Of a DNA stretch of 9,891 nt, positions 5,499 through 9,891 are shown in pieces. Both the position numbers and the translations under genes were made by a program. Under the pieces are notes generated by a model that searched no databases, was not told the origin of the DNA, and saw nothing but the letters and a program-made list of their open reading frames with translations. The stretch comes from an uncultured Campylobacter sp. (GTDB taxonomy: Bacteria > Campylobacterota > Campylobacteria > Campylobacterales > Campylobacteraceae): assembly GCA_905373295.1 (NCBI GenBank), contig CAJPSJ010000062.1:1-9891 (forward strand), given 5' to 3'. Each line of letters opens with the position of its first letter. Position 1 is the stretch's first letter.

Positions 5499-6754
5499 GT
5501 GCAGATAAGCTAAAGCGTCCGAGCAAAGATTTCACGGACAAAAACCGCGCGGAGCAGGAGCGCGAAAATTTTATGAGCGAAAATTCCACAGACATAAATT
5601 CTGCAGGTGAGAATTCTACGAGTAAAAATTTTACTTCAGAAAATTCTGCGAGTAAAAATTCTCCGACCGAGAATTCCATTAGCGCAAATTCTGCGAATAA
5701 AAATTCCAAGAGCGAGAATTTCGCGAGTGAGAATTCTGCGAGAAAGAATTTTGCAAATAAGAATTCCTCCGCCGCGCGATCTGTACCTAATAGCGAGCTG
5801 ATTTCGGTGCGGGATCTAGTGCTGCGCTACGGACGGAGCGAAATTCTAAATATCCCTAGCCTCGATCTAAATACGAGCGGTATCACGGCGCTTTTGGGCT
5901 CTAACGGCAGCGGCAAATCCACGCTGCTGCGGATTTTGGCCTTTTTGCAGCGTCCGAGCGGCGGCAGCGTGGAGCTTTGGGGGCAGCAGACGCCCTCTTT
6001 GCAGACGTTGCGGCGGATCTGCTTGCTGCTGCCCGAGCCCGTGCTTTTAAAACGCAGCGTGGAGCAAAATTTTAAATTTGCGCTCAAAAGTCGCGGCGCG
6101 CTTGCGGAATTTGACGAGCGGGTGAATGAAGCGCTCGGCCTAACGGGGCTTGATAGAAGTTTTTTATCGAAGAAGCATTTCGAGCTTAGCTCGGGGCAGA
6201 CGCAGCGTATCGCGTTTGCGCTCGCTCTGGTGCAGCGCGCAAAGCTCTATCTGCTCGACGAGCCGACCAACAGCCTCGATCTTGCCGCTTCCAAGCTCTT
6301 TGCGCGCGCGATTTTATTTATGCGAAGCCGCTACGGCTGCGGTTTTATCATCGCTAGCCACGATGAGAAATGGCTCAGCGCGATCGCGCAAAGAAGCGTA
6401 TTTCTGCATCGCGGCAAGATATGCGAGTTTGAATACAAAAACATCTTTGACGTGCAAAACGGGGTTTTAAAATTTTCGGATGAAATTTTGCTGCGCCTTG
6501 AAGATGGGCTCGCACGCGCCCGCAAAATCGCGATAAATCCGAGTAAAATTTTATTATCCCAAAGCTCGTTTGAGCACTGCTTTGCGGGGATTTTACATTC
6601 GGTTTCGCTTCAGTACGGCTCCTCGCTACTCATCAAGATCAAGGTGGGCGACGTGTTGCTAAAATGCGTCACGGCGCAGGATGAGAGGCGCTGGAGCGCA
6701 GGCGAGAGGATCTATTTCGGATTTGAAGACGGCGCGTTTTTGGGACTGGAGTAA
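5495..6754 (+). CDS. tupC: tungstate ABC transporter, ATPase TupC with repetitive N-terminal extension
   Basis: Cytoplasmic ATPase of the importer. Of 419 residues only about 101-419 are ordinary TupC: Walker A GSNGSGKST (135-143), signature LSSGQ (231-235), Walker B LYLLDEP (251-257), D-loop SLD (260-262), switch His289 in ASHDE, then a C-terminal part (about 345-419) resembling the TOBE/MOP oxyanion-binding domain. Residues 1-24 are charged and 25-94 are 14 Asn-led pentapeptides, so the protein is about 100 residues longer than its relatives. The Q-loop reads LLLPEP (177-182), with Pro where Gln is expected. ATG 5495 overlaps the tupB stop (ATGA), with AAAAGG (5481-5486) 8 nt before it; no Met after the repeat lies before the ATPase domain, so the extension is probably translated. 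No clear terminator follows: only a 7-bp long-range pairing (6759-6765 with 6801-6807). Confidence 0.9.
   Translation: MSADKLKRPSKDFTDKNRAEQERENFMSENSTDINSAGENSTSKNFTSENSASKNSPTENSISANSANKNSKSENFASENSARKNFANKNSSAARSVPNSELISVRDLVLRYGRSEILNIPSLDLNTSGITALLGSNGSGKSTLLRILAFLQRPSGGSVELWGQQTPSLQTLRRICLLLPEPVLLKRSVEQNFKFALKSRGALAEFDERVNEALGLTGLDRSFLSKKHFELSSGQTQRIAFALALVQRAKLYLLDEPTNSLDLAASKLFARAILFMRSRYGCGFIIASHDEKWLSAIAQRSVFLHRGKICEFEYKNIFDVQNGVLKFSDEILLRLEDGLARARKIAINPSKILLSQSSFEHCFAGILHSVSLQYGSSLLIKIKVGDVLLKCVTAQDERRWSAGERIYFGFEDGAFLGLE
5567..5776 (+). repeat. 15-bp tandem repeat (14 units) inside tupC
   Basis: Every unit begins AATT(C/T) and encodes Asn-(Ser/Phe)-x-x-(Glu/Lys/Ala), for example NSASK, NFTSE, NFASE. 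Units are diverged; the best consensus is AATTCTGCGAGTAAA or ...GAG. There is a higher-order period of 60 bp (four units): GAATTC sites fall at 5611, 5671 and 5731, with another at 5761. Because 15 is a multiple of 3, unit gain or loss keeps the tupC frame and changes only linker length. Several other frames, including one on the - strand, also stay open across the repeat. Confidence 0.93.
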
Positions 6755-6881
6755 TTCTGCGCGAAGTGCGGATAAGCTTAATTTTGCTTTAGAATTTTTA
6801 TTCGCGCGGCACTAATAAATTTCATTTCTGCCTCAAATTTTTACTGCGAACCATCTAGCGCGGCGTACCCGGCGAAACAGA

Positions 6882-6897
6882 GCGCAAAAATTTGCGC
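6882..6897. repeat. 16-bp inverted repeat
   Basis: GCGCAAA-AA-TTTGCGC, 7-bp arms with 2 central bases. Too tight for an RNA hairpin loop without losing inner pairs, so a protein site or chance is as likely as a structure. Confidence 0.5.
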
Positions 6898-6939
6898 CTT
6901 GAAATTTACAGACGCAAATTCTACCGAGCGGCGCAGCGC

Positions 6940-6956
6940 GGAATTTTGAAATTCTA
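6940..6956 (+). repeat. 17-bp direct repeat, copy 1
   Basis: GGAATTTTGAAATTCTA; differs at one base from GGAACTTTGAAATTCTA at 6997-7013, 57 bp further on. The DNA around both also contains CTAGG and GGAATTT words, so the unit may be larger and diverged. Confidence 0.6.
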
Positions 6957-6996
6957 TCGCTAGGAATTTTAAAACTTAGCCGCGAATACGGCTAAC

Positions 6997-7013
6997 GGAA
7001 CTTTGAAATTCTA
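6997..7013 (+). repeat. 17-bp direct repeat, copy 2
   Basis: GGAACTTTGAAATTCTA, one mismatch against the copy at 6940-6956. Confidence 0.6.
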
Positions 7014-7052
7014 AAATTTCTAGGCGCGGAATTTCAGAATTCTAAATTTTAA

Positions 7053-7109
7053 CTCCGCGGAATTTGTCCGTAAATTTACGGGCAGAATTTTACGTTTTAC
7101 TTCGCGGAG
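7053..7109. repeat. nested inverted repeats
   Basis: The outer arms CTCCGCG (7053-7059) and CGCGGAG (7103-7109) are exact reverse complements. Inside them CCGTAAATTTACGG (7068-7081) is a perfect 14-bp palindrome, with possible further G-C and G-T pairing outside. Together they can fold as a branched stem, somewhat like the nested repeat at 3422-3471. Confidence 0.5.
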
Positions 7110-7120
7110 CGTGCCGTTTA

Positions 7121-7140
7121 TTTTGCCTGCAGTGCAAAGG
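7121..7140 (+). repeat. 20-nt dispersed motif, copy 2
   Basis: TTTTGCCTGCAGTGCAAAGG; 17 of 20 identical to the copy at 3435-3454. Like that copy it sits next to a G+C-rich inverted repeat in gene-less DNA. Confidence 0.45.
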
Positions 7141-7255
7141 CGGAACGATAGCAAGAATTCCGCGGCGTAAAACCCGCGCAAAATTCCAAACAGACGGTGC
7201 GGAATTCCGATAAAATTTAAAAGCGGTGCGGGATTTTATAAAATTTCACGAGCTC

Positions 7256-7288
7256 AAAAAAGCGGCAAGCCTTAATCTCACGCTGCTT
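7256..7288 (-). terminator. possible terminator of the aminotransferase gene
   Basis: Just after the stop codon on the - strand, AAGCAGCG (overlapping the stop) can pair imperfectly with CGCTTTTT, enclosing a small GGC-TT-GCC element. A run of six T (7261-7256) follows. The T-run and position are right, the stem is weak. Confidence 0.4.
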
Positions 7289-8612
7289 AAATTTTCCCGC
7301 CGAACATCTCATACATCGCCTTCTCCTCGCCCCAAAGCTCGCGGTGCTTTTTGATGCAGGATTTTATCGCGCCAACTAGATATAGCACGTCTTGCTCGGT
7401 GTGTGTGTAGTGCAGGCTCACGCGCACGAAGCCGGGCTTGGCTTCTGGCATGCGACCCTCCTTGATACCAAGCAGATCGTGAGCGTACGGCCCCGCGCAC
7501 ATCACGCCCGCGCGCGTCTGGATACCGAAGTCGTTGCTAAGGCTCGCGGCAAAATCATACGCCGAGACACCGCGCACATTAAAGGGAATTATCGGCAGCC
7601 GTGGCGCGCACTTTGGAGCGTAGTTTATGATCTCGTCTATGCTTGCTAGCTCGCTCTCAAAAAGCCGCGCGAGCTCGTCCTCGGCGCTTTTTATCCTCTC
7701 AAAACCGACCTCATTTCGCAGCGCGTAGGCTAAATTTGCCCGCATAAGCCCGATGATAGGCGGCGTACCGCCCTCCTCTAGCTGCTCGGGATTTTTCAAA
7801 AACACGTGCCCTTCGCGGCTAGCGTAGGCGACCGTCCCGCCCGCGGCAAAGGTCGGCACGTCGCTCTTAAGCAGCTCCTTTTTGACCGCCAAAAGCCCGC
7901 AGCTTGCAGGCCCTCCGAGCAACTTATGCGGCGAGAGGAAAATCGCGTCGAAATGATCGCAGTCTAAATTTGCGTGAGAGCTCAGCGCCGCGCAGTCAAA
8001 GGCCACGATGCCGCCTGCCGCTCTGATTAGCTCGCTGATTTTTTTATAATCGCTGATGACGCCCGTGACATTTGAGGCGGCGCTAAACGAGCCGATGATG
8101 CGGCGTCCAGCATTTAGCTTCAGGATACGCTCAAGTGCGAGCAGATCGATCTCGCCGGATTCGCTAAGCGGCACGCGCATGTAGTCGCAAAGCCCCTCGC
8201 GAAAGCTGAGCTCGTTTGAGTGGTGTTCGTAGGGCGAAACGAGCACGAGCGGAAGCTGCGCGGTGCGTAAATTTGCCTCGCCGATCGCGCTTCTGGTTGC
8301 AGGCGGCAGGTAGATGCCGAGTATCTCTTGAAATTTCTTGATCGCGGCCGTCGCGCCCTGTCCGCAAGCGATGAGACAAAACCGCTCGTCAAGCCCCAGC
8401 AGCTTTTTTAGACTCTCGCGCGCGCCCTCGTAGCGACGCTGCGTGATGATGGCGCTGGAGCTACTGTCGGAGTGGGTATTGGCGTAGGTTTTGAGTGTCT
8501 CCGCTATCTCGCGCTCTACGGGCTCATAGGCAAGCCCCGAAGCCGCGAAATCAAAATAATGCACGTCACGCTTTAAGATGATATTTTTTCGAATTTCGTC
8601 TAAACTTAGCAT
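7287..8612 (-). CDS. class-V aminotransferase, cysteine desulfurase / selenocysteine lyase-like
   Basis: PLP-dependent enzyme of aminotransferase class V, probably cytoplasmic, 441 residues. Landmarks: YFDFAASGL (19-27) at the N-terminus as in the SufS/Csd group; PYEHHSN (127-133) with the His that stacks on PLP; SAASNVTG (177-184); Asp206 that contacts the PLP nitrogen; SPHKLLGG (227-234) with Lys230 as the Schiff-base lysine; RAGVMCAGP (367-375), whose Cys372 lies where desulfurases keep the catalytic cysteine. That supports sulfur removal from cysteine (or selenium from selenocysteine), but no scaffold gene (sufU, nifU) is adjacent, so the acceptor is unknown. Alanine (209) replaces the Gln that usually follows the Asp by three residues. 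AAAGG (8623-8619) lies 6 nt before the ATG. Markedly G+C-rich, especially beside the ankyrin gene upstream. A single-gene transcript is likely. Confidence 0.82.
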   Translation of the reverse strand: MLSLDEIRKNIILKRDVHYFDFAASGLAYEPVEREIAETLKTYANTHSDSSSSAIITQRRYEGARESLKKLLGLDERFCLIACGQGATAAIKKFQEILGIYLPPATRSAIGEANLRTAQLPLVLVSPYEHHSNELSFREGLCDYMRVPLSESGEIDLLALERILKLNAGRRIIGSFSAASNVTGVISDYKKISELIRAAGGIVAFDCAALSSHANLDCDHFDAIFLSPHKLLGGPASCGLLAVKKELLKSDVPTFAAGGTVAYASREGHVFLKNPEQLEEGGTPPIIGLMRANLAYALRNEVGFERIKSAEDELARLFESELASIDEIINYAPKCAPRLPIIPFNVRGVSAYDFAASLSNDFGIQTRAGVMCAGPYAHDLLGIKEGRMPEAKPGFVRVSLHYTHTEQDVLYLVGAIKSCIKKHRELWGEEKAMYEMFGGKI

Positions 8613-8639
8613 TCGCGACCTTTAAAATTTAAGTGATTA

Positions 8640-8645
8640 ATTATA
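8640..8645 (-). promoter_or_regulatory. -10 element of the aminotransferase gene
   Basis: TATAAT on the - strand (8645-8640), within CACTATAATTAATC. It predicts a start near 8633 and a leader of about 20 nt before the ATG at 8612, containing the ribosome binding site. No -35 is evident, as is usual in Campylobacter. Confidence 0.6.
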
Positions 8646-8724
8646 GTGAAATTTGGATTAATTTAAGGCTTTGCGATCTGGAGGGGAGAAATAATTTTAA
8701 TGAAAATTTAGAAAAGCTTTGCCT

Positions 8725-8756
8725 ACTATATCGCTTAAGTTCTTATGCTATATAGT
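8725..8756 (-). terminator. weak hairpin after the ankyrin gene
   Basis: ACTATATCGC (8725-8734) and GCTATATAGT (8747-8756) pair over 10 bp with one mismatch around a 12-nt loop, 15 nt after the ankyrin stop codon. The stem is A+T-rich and no proper T-run follows on the - strand, so termination is only possible. Confidence 0.3.
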
Positions 8757-8771
8757 TTTACTCCTTCAAAT

Positions 8772-9891
8772 TTATTGATTACTATCTAGTTTTTTAGCTG
8801 CTTCTTGTCTTAGAATTTCGGCATAATCTTTTATATCAATTTTCTCACCGTTATATAGAATTTTCACTTTCGCTTTCTCTAACATTTCCTCAAAATTTAA
8901 ATATTTAAAAAATGTCTCAATATCGAATGCCTCAGTACTATTTTTATCTTTTAGGCTGCTTTTTTGCAAAATCTCTTCATCGCTCAGCCCATTGCCGCAA
9001 AGAGCTTTATATCTATCTATTTTCATATTATAGAAATTTAATATTTTAATATCCGGTTCTAGCTTAGTACATTTTTTATCATTTGGCATATAACCGAAAA
9101 ATTTTATAAAATCTTTTTCTTTCCAGTATCTATCGGTTCCTTTTTCCCTCTCTTCGTTATTTTTAACTTCCCATCTCCCCCGAAGAGCCCAATCATATGA
9201 TTCTAAAATTTTTTCTCCATAGCAGTAATCGTTCATATGGTTTATGTAAGACTCTTTCTTTTTTATAGATCCAACTAAACTATCCAAACAATTTCTATAA
9301 GCCGTAACAATATCATCTTGACTCGGTAGACCATCTATATTATATTTTATTAATAATTCTAATTTATCTTTATACATCATATCCCGCGGAAGAAAAGTAT
9401 AAATAGATTTTTTAAATATTTCCTTTTGTTTAAACGAAACGCCGTTCTCACTTAAATAATACAAAGGACCTTCATATGCTTTCGGTTTCATACCTCTTTG
9501 TAGCATCATATCGGCAATTTCTATCAAATTACTATATATTGCATAGTTTAATGGATAAACAGGATCTTTTGAGTGATCATGATTGATTAGACACTCAGTA
9601 CGTAATTTTATATCTATATTGTTGCCAACTATGATTTCGGTGTCGTCAGAATATCTAGGGCAAACTATATAGCCCTGCACCATTTTGACTTCTTCAAATT
9701 TAACTCCGTTGTCTAAAAGCAGTCTTACCGATTTGGTAGCATTATTTTCTATCGCATAAGCCATAGCGGATAGTTTGTATTCATCTTTTTTATGTATATC
9801 CGCTCCCAATTTTATAAGCTTTTGAGCAGTATTCGCATCGTCCCAAAAGCTAGAATACATCACGGGTGTTACCCCTCCGTGCATAGTATGA
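8772..9891 (-). CDS. ankyrin-repeat protein, 5' part outside the window
   Basis: At least 372 residues are visible; the frame is open to the right edge. The first visible residues (HTMHGGVTPVMYSS) already form the start of an ankyrin repeat, so the ATG at 9884 is internal. Counting from that Met: repeat 1 to about 33 (ends KLIKLGADIHKK), repeat 2 about 34-66 (LLLDNGVKF), an inserted segment 67-106, repeat 3 about 107-138 (YPLNYAIYSNLIEIADMML), a degenerate fourth unit at 139-185 (LELLIKYNIDGLPS). The C-terminal 185 residues are Lys/Glu-rich and match nothing I know. No signal peptide or membrane helix is seen in this part. Ankyrin repeats mediate protein binding; the partner is unknown. Much poorer in G+C (about one third by eye) than its neighbours, and a shift to A+T-rich codons suggests acquired DNA. 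Confidence 0.8.
   Translation of the reverse strand, partial: HTMHGGVTPVMYSSFWDDANTAQKLIKLGADIHKKDEYKLSAMAYAIENNATKSVRLLLDNGVKFEEVKMVQGYIVCPRYSDDTEIIVGNNIDIKLRTECLINHDHSKDPVYPLNYAIYSNLIEIADMMLQRGMKPKAYEGPLYYLSENGVSFKQKEIFKKSIYTFLPRDMMYKDKLELLIKYNIDGLPSQDDIVTAYRNCLDSLVGSIKKKESYINHMNDYCYGEKILESYDWALRGRWEVKNNEEREKGTDRYWKEKDFIKFFGYMPNDKKCTKLEPDIKILNFYNMKIDRYKALCGNGLSDEEILQKSSLKDKNSTEAFDIETFFKYLNFEEMLEKAKVKILYNGEKIDIKDYAEILRQEAAKKLDSNQ

Larger units (their letters stand above)
6755..7286. other. gene-less, GAATT-rich stretch between tupC and the aminotransferase gene
   Basis: About 530 bp between convergent genes with no believable reading frame. It is packed with GAATTT, AAATTC and GAATTC words separated by short G+C-rich blocks (GCGCGG, CCGCGG), and with inverted repeats at 6882-6897, 7053-7109 and 7068-7081. 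A 17-bp near-repeat (6940-6956 and 6997-7013) and the second copy of the 20-nt motif (7121-7140) also lie here. No transposase remnant, tRNA fold or CRISPR spacing was seen. It may be a decayed array of small repeats or hold an unannotated RNA. Confidence 0.65.

Noticed and set aside
5368..5709. 113-residue antisense frame across the repeat as a real gene
   Set aside because: No ATG with a ribosome binding site, and it lies entirely inside tupB-tupC. Kept only as a hint on the repeat's origin.
5567..5776. CRISPR array in the regularly spaced AATTC motifs
   Set aside because: The unit is only 15 bp, with no unique spacers of 30 nt or more and no cas genes; it is an in-frame tandem repeat.
5607..5801. 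Basic, Ile/Arg/Leu-rich frame on the + strand within the tupC repeat
   Set aside because: It is a by-product of the 15-bp period, which keeps all forward frames open; no ribosome binding site was found.
7392..7649. Reading frame on the + strand opposite the aminotransferase gene
   Set aside because: Shadow of a strongly conserved coding region on the other strand; no ribosome binding site and no family resemblance.
8761..8767. AAGGAG-like site on the - strand just after the ankyrin stop, suggesting a small gene
   Set aside because: No start codon lies at a usable distance, and the following DNA holds only a weak hairpin and the aminotransferase promoter region.
9882..9884. ATG 9884 as the true start of the ankyrin gene
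   Set aside because: The frame stays open to the window edge and the residue context is already inside an ankyrin repeat; no upstream ribosome binding site can be seen.

Overview
The window looks like a chromosomal segment of a Campylobacter of the more G+C-rich oral group (C. gracilis, C. rectus or C. showae type). Three things point there: the hrcA-grpE-dnaK gene order with a short HrcA, a divergent tungstate uptake locus (tupA facing away from tupBC) arranged as I recall it in C. jejuni, and extended -10 promoters of the form TGnTATAAT without a clear -35. The abundance of AAATTT and GAATTT words between genes fits too. The species is an inference; no rRNA or tRNA gene is present to settle it.

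Left part (1-3391, + strand): a heat-shock operon. A near-consensus sigma-70 promoter (TTGACA, 18 bp, TATAAT) is followed at once by a CIRCE operator, then hrcA (GTG start), grpE (ATGA overlap) and dnaK (44-nt gap). HrcA should repress its own operon through CIRCE; DnaK and its nucleotide exchange factor GrpE are the chaperone output. A perfect 12-bp hairpin lies about 125 nt after dnaK, followed by a gene-less stretch up to the tupA terminator.

Middle part (3860-6754): tungstate ABC importer. tupA (periplasmic binding protein, - strand, own terminator) and tupB-tupC (permease and ATPase, + strand, ATGA overlap) diverge from a 70-bp region. In it a 13-bp palindrome holds the -10 elements of both promoters on top of each other. 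TupC is odd: its ABC ATPase domain is preceded by an extension of about 100 residues, mostly a 15-bp tandem repeat encoding 14 Asn-Ser/Phe-rich pentapeptides.

Right part (6755-9891): a gene-less stretch of about 530 bp rich in GAATT words and inverted repeats, a G+C-rich class-V aminotransferase / cysteine desulfurase-like gene (- strand), then a sharp drop in G+C into an ankyrin-repeat gene (- strand) that runs off the right edge. That last gene looks like accessory DNA.

I see no complete undescribed system. The features most worth following are the pentapeptide minisatellite fused to TupC, the overlapping divergent tup promoters, a 20-nt motif shared by the two gene-less stretches, and the AT-rich ankyrin gene at the edge.
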